Assembly: GCA_963575745.1 (NCBI GenBank)
Contig: CAUYUJ010009535.1
Location: 36,001 to 100,000 of the forward strand
Direction: 5' to 3'
DNA: 64,000 nt
Source of the DNA: Prorocentrum cordatum
Taxonomy: Eukaryota; Sar; Dinophyceae; Prorocentrales; Prorocentraceae
Positions 9,296 to 19,699 of this stretch are shown here, in pieces; positions within the stretch are counted from its first letter, which is position 1; each line of letters starts with the position of its first letter. The translations under genes were made by a program, and so were the position numbers. The notes under the pieces were generated by a model. It worked only from the letters and a program-made list of their open reading frames with translations, made no database searches and was not told the origin of the DNA.

Positions 9296-9480
9296 GGCAT
9301 CCCCCATGGAGTCGGAGTAGATGGGGTCCGAGGGTCGCCCCGCATCGTCGATGCATCAGCGACAACGGCGTGGATAAGATCGGGCTCCACATCGAGCCGC
9401 ATTGCCGATGCATCGGCGAGGCGGCGCGATGCTCCGAACCCATCCGCTCCGACCCCATCTGGGAGGCACAGACCAACCGA
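9296..9480. mobile_element. F1 foldback element
   Basis: Left end ATGGAGTCGGAGTAGATGGG, right end CATCCGCTCCGACCCCATCT then GGGAGGC; interior CGTCGATGCATCAGCGAC and similar repeats. On the minus strand it starts just after a possible GTCTGT donor and ends before a possible TTGCCAG acceptor, so it may fill an intron between two candidate exons. Confidence 0.7.
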
Positions 9481-9485
9481 TGCCT

Positions 9486-9790
9486 GGGCGGCCCCGCTGC
9501 GTCCGCTCATCGCCCGCAGCCGCCCCCGCGACAGCGCCCTCGCGGCCAGGCCGGCGCAGACGGCGGTGCCCGCGGCGCGCCCCGCCGCCGCGGTGGGGCG
9601 CTGCCGGCGGGCGCCAGGCGGGCGCCTGCTCCAGGCTGCGGCGCTGCCCGCCGCGGCGGCACGCGCCGGCGGCGCACCGAGCGCCACCGCTGCAGCGGGC
9701 ATGCGCGTGGCAGCCGCGGGGCGGGGGCCGCGGGGGGGGAGGAGGGCCCCGGCTGCAGGCGAGAGCGCGGCCCATGCGGGGCGGGGAAGG
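9486..9790 (-). CDS. Candidate Ala/Arg-rich exon between two foldback elements
   Basis: The minus strand is open in an alanine-rich frame that ends LSRGRLRAMSGRSGAAQAS at a GTCTGT donor-like site, directly before the F1 copy at 9480. Codons have G or C at most third positions. If spliced over F1 to a TTGCCAG acceptor near 9276, the frame would continue GRPTGDCFWKGVFSDGAP. All frames here are GC-rich and open, so this is weak; no domain is recognised. It lies between the C2 exon and the nucleotidase exons and could belong to either. Confidence 0.25.
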
Positions 9791-9833
9791 CAGAGGAGCA
9801 CAACAACTCGAGTACGCCCAAGCATCCAGCGCA

Positions 9834-9948
9834 CCACACGGATCTCTTGCATCGGCGCTGGGCCCCCTGGCGGCGCCCCCTGGCGCCGCCCCGGAGGGGG
9901 GTCCAGCGCCGATCCAAGAACTCCGCGCGGACCTCCCAAAGTTGATGT
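9834..9948. mobile_element. F2 foldback element
   Basis: GCATCGGCGCTGGGCCCCCT at the left is inverted as GGGGTCCAGCGCCGATCCAA at the right, followed by AACTCCGCGCGGACCTCCC. It lies directly downstream of the C2-domain exon on the minus strand, in the position of an intron. Confidence 0.75.
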
Positions 9949-10023
9949 ATGCGCAATCTATTTCTCTTCGAAGAAAGGCCCGACAGACGCACAAGGGACA
10001 TCAGCAACTTTGCATGCGCTAGT

Positions 10024-10208
10024 GCACCGTGGACCGATAGAGGAAGCAAGGCACCTGCTTGCCAGTCGCCCCCTCCAAGCGCATCGTGACCTCACCCTCG
10101 GTCTCGTGCAGCGGCACTGTCACTTTTCCAATGAAGTCGTTGCCAGAACACGAATCGAAATCGTAGACGGTAATGGTGACCTGGCCAGGGTGATTGTCCA
10201 GCACACTT
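10024..10208 (-). CDS. C2-domain exon (Ca2+/phospholipid-binding type)
   Basis: The minus strand reads HPGQVTITVYDFDSCSGNDF, then IGKVTVPLHETEGEV and KQVPCFLYRS. This is the second half of a C2 domain: the strand-loop VYDFD-S-(x)-NDFIG carries the Asp residues that bind Ca2+, and the following strand is typical. A donor-like GTGCAC lies at about 10023, before an in-frame TAG; the upstream acceptor may be CACAAG near 10209 or CCAG near 10180. The first half of the domain must lie on exons above 10.2 kb, which I could not find. The exon is on the same strand as, and about 2 kb upstream of, the first nucleotidase exon, so it is either the end of a separate gene or part of a longer C2-nucleotidase protein. 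Confidence 0.65.
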
Positions 10209-10209
10209 G

Positions 10210-10900
10210 TGGCTAACAAAATATCCATAACCTGTCATGGCCGCGCATACGTAGTACAGCACGACGCGTTTAATCAAACACACGAATGCATGAATGACAC
10301 TGAACACCGATGCAATGCACATCGACTTCATTCAACGACGACGAGCACCTCAACGCATCAAACCCGAATTCGACGACGCAATGCGTCTCTCCCTTACAAA
10401 CTGAAGCCGTAAGAATTCTTGCATCAACATACACCTCCCAATGACATGGGCATCTAAAGCGTGATTGTGTCGCCGAAGGCACCATGCAATGACGCAGCAC
10501 CAAGCCGCGCCATACCGTGGTACGTGCACTGTGACATTTGCAGCATGATCTGATGAGGCGGACGCGCGATGTCGTGCCACGGCGCCGTGCCAACCCATGG
10601 TGCACCATTGTATCCAAACTGTGACATCATCGCCGAACTGCTGCGCCGTGCCATGCCGTGGAATCATGCCATGCTGGTGCCATGCCATGCTGTGCCGTGC
10701 CGGCGCAGTGGCGCTATTCGATGCCCACGCCGTAAATTCGCGTGGTGCCATGCCGCACCGTGGTGCCGAGCCGTGCTTTGCTCTGACGCGCCTTCAGTGG
10801 CGCACTCGAAACGTGTCCTGATGGGGCAGAGGGGCCGTTGGATACCCACCACGATGCGGTGTCAACGGAAAGTCAGTGCCCAAAGACAGCTGTAGGAGTT
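10210..10900. other. Intergenic or intronic, GCCATGCC-like degenerate repeats
   Basis: Between 10440 and 10800 there are many variants of GCCATGCC, GTGCCATGC and GCGCCGTGCC, a degenerate short repeat. No coding signal recognised. Confidence 0.4.
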
Positions 10901-10919
10901 AAACGTTTCGTATGATTCA

Positions 10920-11190
10920 TAAGGTCGCACAAATCGCTGCCCTGTGTTGTCGAAACCTGTGAAATAACTTTCTAGAACGTCCCCCCACCATATCTCCACA
11001 ACCGTCCCCCTGGTTATCCCTGTGACCTGTCCAGGCGTTATTCCTTGCATCCTCATCGCCCACCCCCATGTCCCAAACAACGCCCATCCAGTCCTCGTCG
11101 GCGTTCGCAACAAAACCGTCGTCACAATCGCCCACGTCGTCGTCAACGTATCCATGTCCTCCGCCATACGGGCTCGGATCGCTGATCTCA
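10920..11190 (-). CDS. Candidate exon rich in Asp and Gly, function unknown
   Basis: One minus-strand frame reads HGYVDDDVGDCDDGFVANAD, then EDWMGVVWDMGVGDEDARNN, with a G-leading codon pattern often seen in coding DNA; another frame of the same stretch is also open. The Asp-rich pattern superficially resembles Ca2+-binding loops but fits no EF-hand spacing. No splice site is convincing. Reported because it differs in composition from the minisatellite next to it. Confidence 0.2.
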
Positions 11191-11199
11191 CGGAGTGCT

Positions 11200-11980
11200 C
11201 GGGAAAAATTGGGCGCTCCTGGGCGCTTTCGGGGTGTCCCGCGTGAGCCGTTTGGTGACCAAGCCCGCCAACCAGACCTCCAAAGTCCACCACGAACCCG
11301 CCAAAAAACGCGGAACGGGGCCACGGAGGCCCTCGGGAGGCTCCAAGAGTCGGCGGCGCGCCGAGGGGGAAGTAAGAGGGGGCAGTCCTTCTCAGAAGGC
11401 GGCGGGGCATCTCGAAGCCCTCGGCCTTCCAAGAAGTCGTCTGTGGCTTCGCAGAAGATTCAGAAAACTTCGCCGAACAGAAGGCTCCTGAAAAGGTCCG
11501 AATCCCCCTGCCGTCCTCCCTGACCGCGCCGACGAAAGAGGCCGCAAGACACTGCAGGAGGCACACACGAGGGTCCCAGAGAAGCTCCAAGACGGTCCGA
11601 GGGCGTCCCCGCGCAGCCCTCACCAACCCTCTGGGCGCAGGTGGTCTAAGACGTTTCATGTTCCAACCCCGGTCCTGGCCCCCGCTTGGGAGGTTTACCC
11701 CCCCCCCTTTCCATGCGTTTGGACGGGGGGGGGCCGACGCATAGCAGCGTCCAACATGGCCCGAAAGAGCGGTAGATGGGTCAAGATAGCCTCCGACACA
11801 CGCCCAAGATGCCTCAAGACGGCCCCAAGACGGTTTCAAGTGTTGTCCGAAGCCTCCGATGACCCCCCCAAGAGGCCAAACCCCTTCAAACACCTAAAGA
11901 AAAACACGTGTGGTCGCCTTCTTGCTGAGACCTCAAAATGGCCCCCAAATGGTCCAAGATAGCCCCGACAGGGGTCCCAA
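11200..11980. other. No gene recognised; loose C-rich repeats
   Basis: Plus strand has scattered CCAAGA- and GCCAAAA-like words that grade into the minisatellite block below. A poly-C run lies at about 11699-11708. Nothing else is supported. Confidence 0.4.
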
Positions 11981-11984
11981 AGGG

Positions 11985-12315
11985 CCCAAGACGGCCCCAA
12001 GAGCGCCCACGAGCGCTCCAAGAGCGGGCCACGAAGGCCCCAGGACGCCCCTGTTGAACCTCCGATGGGGGAGCGGTCCGAATTAAGGAGCCCCCTCTTT
12101 TCAACGAAAAGGTGCAAGACGGCCCCAAGAGGCCCCTCAGGCATCCCAGAAGAGCCCCAAAAAGGCCCCCAGACCTCCCAAAGACCGCCAAGAGGGCCCC
12201 AAGAGCCCCAAGAAACACCAAAAAGGCCCTAAGAGGACCTCAGGGGAGCCCCAAGAAAGAGCCCCAAGAGGCCCCAAGAGGGGCCCAAGAGATTCCCAAC
12301 ATAACCCCAAGATGC
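11985..12315 (+). repeat. CCCAAGA-GGCC minisatellite block 2
   Basis: Degenerate units such as GCCCCAAGAGCGCCC and GCCCCAAGAGG, same orientation as the other blocks. Confidence 0.75.
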
Positions 12316-12528
12316 CTCCAAATTTCGGAACGCACGCGAGCTGAATATACAAACCAGCGCAACAGCCATTACGCGTCATTGAAACACCCCATCACACCCC
12401 ATCGGAGCACCATCGTAGCTTGCACCGGTTTTCATCTTAAACTTCAATGCAGGAGGCCATTCGTGATCCTTGTTTTCTCGAAGACGGCTGCGCGAATGCA
12501 TGCGCCCTGCCGCCCCGCGTGTGAGTCA

Positions 12529-12640
12529 CTTTACAACCAGAAGCGCACTTTACAACCAGATGGGTCACTTTACAACCAGCTTATAACATCCAAGAAGGGC
12601 ACTTTACAACCAGGAAGGGCACTTTACAACCAGGCAAGTA
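12529..12640 (+). repeat. CACTTTACAACCAG minisatellite, forward array
   Basis: Five copies of CACTTTACAACCAG at spacings of about 19-20 bp, one spacer being 34 bp. The inverted counterpart array is at 14099-14290. Confidence 0.9.
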
Positions 12641-12955
12641 AAAACACATATTGAATGCACGCGTGCCTTTCCCTGAAAACTCCGTGGGCAAGCGCAAGGG
12701 TGGCTTTGGGCTCCTTGAGGCATGTTGGTTGTATAGTTGCCCATCGCGCACGAAGAAGCACTGCGCACGAGTTGGCGATGCGGCGACCTGGTGCGCTATG
12801 GCATGTTGCGTGCTGGTGGGCGGATTCGAGTTTTGACCTGCTCTCTAAGCTCTGCCGGTCAGTTATGCCATTGCTGGCCCTGCCTTTTTTTTTTTTCTGA
12901 CGGGCGAAGGCTAGTCGCGCAGGACATACGAATAAACCATGATCCCGTCCAAGAC
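12641..12955. other. No gene recognised
   Basis: Open plus-strand frames exist but none resembles a known protein. A T(12) run lies near 12886. Confidence 0.3.
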
Positions 12956-12959
12956 TGGA

Positions 12960-13240
12960 GCTGCATGGCAGTGGAAAGCTGTAGTGGGAGATGTGGTGGA
13001 AGCGGGGGCTACAATGGGAACTGCATGGTGTTGGGAAGCTGCGGTGGCAACTGTGGTGGTCGCCAGGCGACGGTGGGAACTGTGGTGGTAGCTGGGCTGC
13101 AATGGGATTTGCGGTAGTAGCGGGGGGTCAGTCGGAATTGTGGTGGTAGCGGGGCTGCAGCGGTAAGTGTGGCGGTAGCAGGCACAGAGGTGGCGGTGAT
13201 GCGCTGTCACGGTGGCTCAAGCTGCTGCGCTGGCACGGTG
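12960..13240 (+). repeat. Degenerate GTGGTGG/CTGCAATGGGA repeat
   Basis: Irregular repetition of GGAAGCTG, GTGGTGGTAGC and GGCTGCAATGGGA words over about 280 bp; period near 40 bp but poorly conserved. Confidence 0.5.
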
Positions 13241-13664
13241 GCTGAGGCTGCTGCCCGAGCACGATACCTGCGTTGCTGCGCTGGCACCGTGGCTGACGCT
13301 GGAAGAAACGATCTTCGAAATAGTTGCATTTATTCGGGACGTTGAACCTCGATCTTCCAAGACGAGGAGCAGCAGGGGGCCAACTGGAGCGGGCGCACTT
13401 AGCCCCTTGCAGAACACCGTGGGGCTTCAGGGGCCAACGTGGCCCAAGAGACCCGCGGTGCCAATGGCCTAGTTCCCTGGAGCGCTGGGCCCTTGTGGAG
13501 GCCACTGGGCTCGCTTCCTGTGAGTGATCCCTAAAATGGGCAGCGCGTCGCCCTGAGCCTTCCTACGTATGCTGTCGCCTTATTCCCGTGCGAGCACGGG
13601 GCCCTTGTTGAGGCCGCTTGGCCCCTGCTAGCAAGCCCTGTCTTAGTCTGCTGGGCTCAGAGCG

Positions 13665-13920
13665 CCAGAGCGTCCAGGCGCTCGGGCTCAGAGGCATCGC
13701 TGGGGCCTGCTCAGAGCGTCCAGGCGCTCGGGCTCAGAGGCATCGCTGGGGCCTGCGCAGAGCGTCCAGGTCCTCGGGCTCAGAGGCATCGCTGGGGCCT
13801 GCGCAGAGCGCCCAGGTCCTCGGGCTCAGAGGCATCGCTGGGGCCTGCGCGGGGCGTTCAGGCGCTCGGGTTCAGAGGCATCGCTGGGGCCTGCGCAGAG
13901 AGTTCAGGCGCTCGGGCTCC
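13665..13920 (+). repeat. 46-bp tandem repeat, five copies
   Basis: GAGGCATCGCTGGGGCCTG recurs at 13691, 13737, 13783, 13829 and 13875, a strict 46-bp period. The period is not a multiple of three, so the array is unlikely to be coding. Confidence 0.9.
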
Positions 13921-14085
13921 AGAGCGCCCACGTGCTCTGGATCATTTTTCAGAGCGTCCGCGCGCCCTGGAGCACTTTTGAGAGCGCCCACTTGCTCTGG
14001 AGCATTTTTCAGAGCGCCCAATTGCTCTGGGGCATTTTTCAGAGCGCCCACTTGCTCTGGAGCACTTTGCGGAACGCCCAAACAC
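13920..14085 (+). repeat. ~30-bp tandem repeat, five copies
   Basis: Units like AGAGCGCCCACTTGCTCTGG followed by AGCATTTTTC, starting near 13921, 13952, 13980, 14011 and 14041. It abuts the 46-bp array, whose AGAGCG word it shares. Confidence 0.85.
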
Positions 14086-14098
14086 GCACGGCCACTCT

Positions 14099-14290
14099 GA
14101 GCTGGTTGTAAAGTGGTCCGTTCTGGTTGTAAAGTGGCCCGTTCTGGTTGTAAAGTGGTCCGTTCTGGTTGTAAAGTGGGCCGTTCTGGTTGCAAAGTGG
14201 ACGTTCTCGTTGAGAAAACATACTTTCCAATCCTATGTTGGTTGTAAAGTAACCCATCTGGTTGTAAAGTGGTTGTTCTGGTTGTAAAGA
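14099..14290 (-). repeat. CACTTTACAACCAG minisatellite, inverted array
   Basis: Written on the plus strand as CTGGTTGTAAAGTGG at about 21-bp intervals, at least seven copies to about 14290. It is the reverse complement of the array at 12529-12640. Confidence 0.9.
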
Positions 14291-14299
14291 GACCGAATC

Positions 14300-14950
14300 T
14301 CCTGCCGCCCCTGCCCTCTGTCGTTTCTGGATGGGCTGGTGGGGGTGCTTTTTGATCGCGACCGCGAGCGGGCACCCGCGCGGCGTCCTAAGGTCGCGCG
14401 GAAAAAAAAGGCCACTACGCTGGGCCAGTGCTAGAGTGACGAAAACGAGCAGGCGACGCAGCGCGGCACCGCGAGCGAAACAGGAGATGGCGAAGACGAC
14501 GAAGAAGGCGAAACAAGCGGAATGACGGCGAAAAGAAGGAAAAGGAGAACGCACGCGCGGCGCCGCTCAGAGGCGAAGGACCGGGCTGGCGGCCGCCAGG
14601 ACACGTTGCTCTCCAGGTACGCATGCAGCGAGTGGGCGACCGCGCACTCTAGACAATCGCCACCCTTAAGGCCATGAGCCTGCCAGACCCGAGCGCCGAG
14701 TCCGCGAACGTGCGCCAGCGAGCAGGCGGCCCAAATGGAGGCCCGCGTCGGGGGAGACCGTGCCCGGGAAGTCCATGGAGGCGCGAGTCGCGATCCGCGC
14801 CGAGTTGCAGGGAGTCCAACAGGCCGACCTCCAGGGCCGTCGCGAACCCGCAGGCGCATAGGGGACCAACCGGCCCGCGTGCCCCGGAAGGGGCGCGGGG
14901 GGCCAGAAGCGCTCGGTAGAGAGGGGGCGGCCAACAACCGCGGGAACTTC
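14300..14950. other. No gene recognised
   Basis: GC-rich sequence with open frames on both strands and none resembling a known domain. It ends where the hairpin array begins. Confidence 0.3.
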
Positions 14951-16165
14951 AGTTATCTTCGATGGGGGGCGGCTAACAGCCGGTGAAAATGGAAAATGCG
15001 CAGCTGGGGAGCGGCAGACAGCCGCGGGATGCTCGGAAGAGGTTCGCCTGAGACCAGTCGACGCACATCTGGGGCGCGGCTAACAGCCGCGGGTGGTAGG
15101 AACAAAAAGGCCCGCCAGAAACGTGCCGAGGCCTGGCGGGGGCGCGGCTAACAGCCGCGGAAAGGTAGGCGACGGCTTCGCCTGAGACCAGCCGACGCCC
15201 GGGCGGGGTGCAGCTTGGCGACGCCTCGACTTGCCGCAGCATGAGTGGGGGGGCAAACAACCGCGGGAAGGTGGGGCGGTGCCGCCTGAGACCTGCCGAA
15301 GCGCAGCTGGGGCGCGGCTAACGGCCGCGGGACGAAAGGGAATGGCCCCGCCCGAGACCCACCGAAGCCTCGCTAGGGCGCGGCTGACAGCCTCGGGATG
15401 GCGGGAGAAGGTTTCGCTCGAGGCCTGCCTATGCCCGGACGGGGCGCGTTTGACAGACGCGGGCAAGTAGGAAAAGGATTCGCCTGAGACCTGCCGATGC
15501 CCCGCTGGGGCGCGGCAAACAGCCGCTGGATGGTGGGGGAAGGCTTCGCCCGGGACATGCCGACGCCCTGCAGGGGCGCGGCAGGCAACCGCGGGAAGGC
15601 GGGAAATGGTTTCGCCCGAATCACGCTAAAACTCTGGGGCGCGGCGGACAGCCGCGGAATGGTAGGGGGGGGGCCCGCCCGCAAGGGCGACTGGGGCGCG
15701 GCTGACAGCCGCGAGAGGGCGAGACATGGTCTCGCCCGAGACCTGCCGATGCCCGGCTGGAGCGCGGCTAACAGCCGCGGGACGGTTGGAAAAGGCTTCG
15801 CCTGAGACGCGCGGATGCTTCGACGGGGCGCAGCTGACAGCCGCGGAGTGACAGGAGAAGGCCACGCCTGCGAGGTCGAGGGCGTCGGCGATGGAGAGGC
15901 GATCTGATCGAGCATCGCCTGGGGCGCGGTTGACAGCCGCGGGAATGGCGAAGTGGCCAGGGTCAAATCATTGTGCCCGATCCTCCTCGCGAACGGGCCC
16001 ACCGCCCGTTCCACCCTGGCGCGGCAGACAGCCGCGGCGGCGTGGAGCGGGCGGCGGGCGGATCAGGCTACTGGAGCCCGAGGGCCAATCGGAGCCAAGT
16101 GCATGTTCGTCAGGGGGCCGCTTCGCCTGAAACCTGCCCGGGCGAATTGGGGCGCGGCTAGCAAT
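14950..16165 (+). repeat. ~65-bp tandem array, each unit with a GC hairpin
   Basis: About 17 units, each centred on GGGGCGCGGCTAACAGCCGC, found near 14958, 15008, 15072, 15140, 15247, 15309, 15376, 15440, 15506, 15573, 15635, 15694, 15759, 15824, 15922, 16016 and 16150. In most units CGCGGCT pairs with AGCCGCG around a 3-nt loop. Between hairpins recur GGTTTCGCCTGAGACC and CCGATGCCC. Confidence 0.9.
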
Positions 16166-16980
16166 GGCAAGCGCTGGGTCGGTCGCGCGCGAAGAAGCGC
16201 CCGTGGTCGGCGCAGCGAGGGCAGCCGAACGGGGGAAGGGTGGCGGGCCGCCGCCGTGGAGTTTGTGGGGGGCCCCAAGTACAAGGTGGCGACCCAGGCG
16301 AATCCAATGGGTCAGCCGGCGGAGCGGGGGGGGGGGGCGGCTGACAAGGGTGAGGAAGTAATCCAGCGGGACCTTCGCGAGCCTGCCGGGCCCCCGCGGG
16401 AGAGCGCAAGGGCGCTGCAGGTGCGCGGGGCAGCGGGGCGCTGCAGCGGAGGGCTGCCGCAGGGGCCCCTGCAGCAGCAGGGGCCCAAAAGGTGGGGGAG
16501 GGGGTGGGCGGGGGGGGGCAATCCCCGGGCCGCCCCATAGCGTGCCGGGGGGGGGCGGCAGTCATCCAAGGGGAGAAGGGCCGCAAATTGGCACCCCAGA
16601 GAGAAGCTCCGTGCCTGGGACGGGCCAACAGCCCCAGCTGGGTGCGTCAGAGGTGGCATTGCGCGCACGCAGAGGCCCGCGCAGGAGTAAGCCGTCCCAA
16701 TGACCAGGAAAAATAAGCCCCAAGGGGCCCATAGGTAATGTTGCGGCGCCCGCGGTTGCGGCTGCGTGAGCGCACCGGACCGGCCTTCGCCAGGCCTAGG
16801 AGAGCGCCCAGGGCTGGCGCGCGCCCATTGCCTTTCTGGGGCCCGCAGTTCTATTCTGCCGGGCGTCGCTGTCTTCGCGCGGCCCATTTGCCTTTAGCTG
16901 TGCCGGGGTTGCTCGCGCTTCTACCTCTGTCGCGGATGCGAGCGCGGGCGGGCCCCCATTCGACTCCAAACTTGGGAGCA
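16165..16980. other. No gene recognised
   Basis: Very GC-rich with poly-G runs (16328-16338, 16509-16518, 16548-16555). Open frames are compositional. Confidence 0.3.
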
Positions 16981-16984
16981 GTGT

Positions 16985-18000
16985 TCATCGTGAAAACGTT
17001 GCACCTGCAGTATAGTAGGACCACTCGTCAAGGAAACGCGACCAGGACTCCGGCGGTTGGCGCGCGGGGCCAGCACAGGCCCTGCCTGTGTGCGGGGGGC
17101 GCGCGGTTGTCCATTGGTGCCATAGGTCAGTGAAGTAATCACCCAGCTCCCTCTGGGGCCTTTTCACGACGACTGTCTCGAAGGGGGTCTTGTAGATGTA
17201 TTTCCCTGTCACTGGATCGCGAAGGTCTTGTGGGCCCTCGACCTGGGCGCTCCTGCGGTCGCGCTGGCCCGGGGCGGCGCCAGCTTGGGCGCTGACGTTA
17301 GAAGGCCAAGGGTGGGGAGGTCGTCGTGCTCGGTGGCGTGAGTCCGCGTAGGCCGGCCCCAACGGTCGTCAGACCCCCAGCTGGACCACCTTGGCCAGTC
17401 GGCCCAGTGCTTGCCGCAGGGACTGCTGCGACTGGTCTCGCAGTGGCGGCGCGGGCGACGCTCGCGCCATCTTTCGTTCCAGCCGCGCCCGCCCCGCGTG
17501 CTGGCGGCCGGGGTTTCCCTTTATATGCCGGGGGAGCGCGGGGCGCCCCGCTCGGGCAAGCGCGCGAGATTCCTGTCATCCCGCCCGGCGAGTGCGGAGG
17601 GGCCGCGCGGGTCGGCGGCGGGCGACGCGGGGCTGCTGGGCTTGCCTTCGCGCTCGGGGCTATCCGAAGAGTGGGCGACCACCGGTGGCTCGGAACTCGA
17701 TGACGGAGAAAGGGCGACTGGTGCCCCTTGGTGTCCCCGTTGCGAGGCGGGCAGGCTGCCTCGGGGGCCCTCTGCAGAGGCCTCCGAAACCTCATCCACT
17801 TGGCCAGCAGCACCGCCGCTGTTCGAGACTGGAGCAAGGCTTCCCGAGGTGGCGGAATGGCGGGGGAGAGCAGCCGGAGCGGGGCTGGCAAGCCGCGCGC
17901 GGATGTCGTCAGGGGAGCGCGAGGTTACTCGTCGATTGCACGGTGGGCTGGTGTCACTGCGCACAGACGACGTAGGGGAGCGTGCCACGCTGTCGTTCTA
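16985..18000 (-). pseudogene. Unidentified coding-like region, possibly a degenerate ORF
   Basis: Downstream part (17362-16985) contains DPVTGKYIYKTPFETVVVKR, GDYFTDLWHQW and WSRFLDEWSYYTAG, which look like real protein; upstream (17988-17521) is a Ser/Pro/Ala-rich open frame typical of disordered regions. The two parts are in different frames with stops between. No domain recognised. An old retroelement ORF or exons of a gene with unseen introns are both possible. Confidence 0.3.
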
Positions 18001-18019
18001 GTCAGGGTCATCTGGGGAG

Positions 18020-19010
18020 CGGGGGCCAAAGGGCTGGTGGAGATACTTTTTAGTCAGCTGCCGAAGGCGAGCGCGCCAGCGGCGAGTCCAGTCAGAGCGG
18101 GGGGCGCGCAGACGAATTAACCTGAAGCGGTGGGCCAGACCCTCACGCATCACCTCAGCGGCGAGCCAACGAGTGGAAAGGGCAAGCGGTAGGCGGGTCA
18201 CCAATACTGCCAAAGTCGCGCGCAACTGGTCGGAGCAACGGGCGGCCAGGGCAACCGACAACCAGGGAAAGCTGCAGACGGGAATTAGGCACATGGGCGC
18301 GAGCCCCCGGACTACTGCGAAAGTACCAGGGTGGCCGCAGCCAAGTAAACCGACGGTCGGAGGTCGAATTGGGTGCCCAGACTGGGCATGTACATCGGCA
18401 AGCTGCGAGGTACCAGGGTGGCCGAGGCCGGGAGGTCCAACAGCAGCAGCACGCACAAGTGCGAAGAGCAACCAAACTGCAGCGCGGCCAAATGGCGCGA
18501 GGGCACGGAAGGCTGGTGGGGATATGTTTTTAGTTAGCGGCCGCAGGCGAGCGCGCCAGCGGCGAGTCCAGTAGAAGCGGGGCACGCGACCACGAATTAG
18601 CCTAAAGCGACGGGGCGCAACCACACCGAAAGCGGGACAAAGCCTCACGCAGCGCCTCGGCGGCGAACCGGCGAGTGGAAGTGGCTGGCGGTAAGCTGAA
18701 ACAATACTGCCAGGGTGCAGGTACGCAACGCGTCGGAAGCTGCAGCTCGACGGGGGGGCCGTCGACCCGGGACAGCAGCAGACGTGGAAATAGATGCAAG
18801 GGCGCAAGCCCCCTGACAACTGCGAAGATACACGGGTGGCCGCAGCCAGTGAACCGACTGTCGGACGTCGAATTGGGTGCCCAGAGGGGACGTAAGCGTT
18901 GGCAACCTGCGAAGTACCAGGGTGGCTGGGGCCAAGAGGTCCAACAGCAGCATAATGCACAAGTGCAAGGAGCAGCCAAGCTGCAGCGCGGCCAAGAGCG
19001 CGATCCGCGG
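18020..19010 (+). repeat. 479-bp tandem duplication
   Basis: GGCTGGTGGNGATA and GCGAGCGCGCCAGCGGCGAG near 18031 recur near 18510; CCAACAGCAGCA and CTGCAGCGCGGCCAA near 18437-18490 recur near 18940-19000. Both copies keep the order of GTGGCCGCAGCCA and GAATTGGGTGCCCAGA. The copies are clearly diverged. Confidence 0.85.
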
Positions 19011-19699
19011 TCGGAGCACGCCCCCCCAAGGGGCCCCGAAGACACCGCCAAAAGACCCCCGAGACGCTCCCAGAGGCCCCCCCAAACCCCTCCAAGAGAT
19101 TCTCGAGAGGCCCCTCATGAGATCCCAAGAAAACATCCCAAGGAGGCCTTCGTCCGAGTCCCAAGCACAGCCGTGCACCCAGGACGCTGCGAGCACGAAG
19201 AAGTCACCAGGCAACTCTTCGCCCACACGTGCGTCACACTCCTAGGGAGCGGCCGTTGATGCGCCGCCAGCGTCCTCGATTACCTGAACGTAAATGCCAA
19301 CCAAGATCTTCTGGTTCCGGCGTGCCAGGTCCCAACATCCAACTTTCCGACCTCCGACCTTGCAGCCCCCACCCTTGTACTCCCATTGCCAACCCCACAC
19401 ATACCAATCCCCAACTTTCCCCTCGCCTCGGCATCGCTCCAAAGCAGGCCCAAGCAAGACACCCGACGCGAAACGCTCGCCCTACACCTCTGCGCCGACG
19501 CGCGCGTCAAGGCCCCAAAGGTCGGCTGGTGATGTGCCGCCGGCGTTCTCGACAACCGAAGCGTGATCCTATCAACCGCGAAAACAATACCACGCCGTGC
19601 AGTGCCCAGGCGCCGTGCGCTGGCACTTCTCGACGCCGTGCCGCGCAGGCTTGCCGAGGTTCTAACGCAATGCGTCTCGAGACACCAAGCCACCGATCT
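19011..19699. other. No gene recognised; partial CCCAAGA-like repeats
   Basis: 19020-19160 has CCGAAGACACC- and CCCAAGAAAAC-like words. The remainder shows nothing I can name. Confidence 0.3.

Noticed and set aside
14950-16165. CRISPR array
   Set aside because: The 65-bp units are similar over their whole length, with no unique spacers, no Cas genes and a eukaryotic context.
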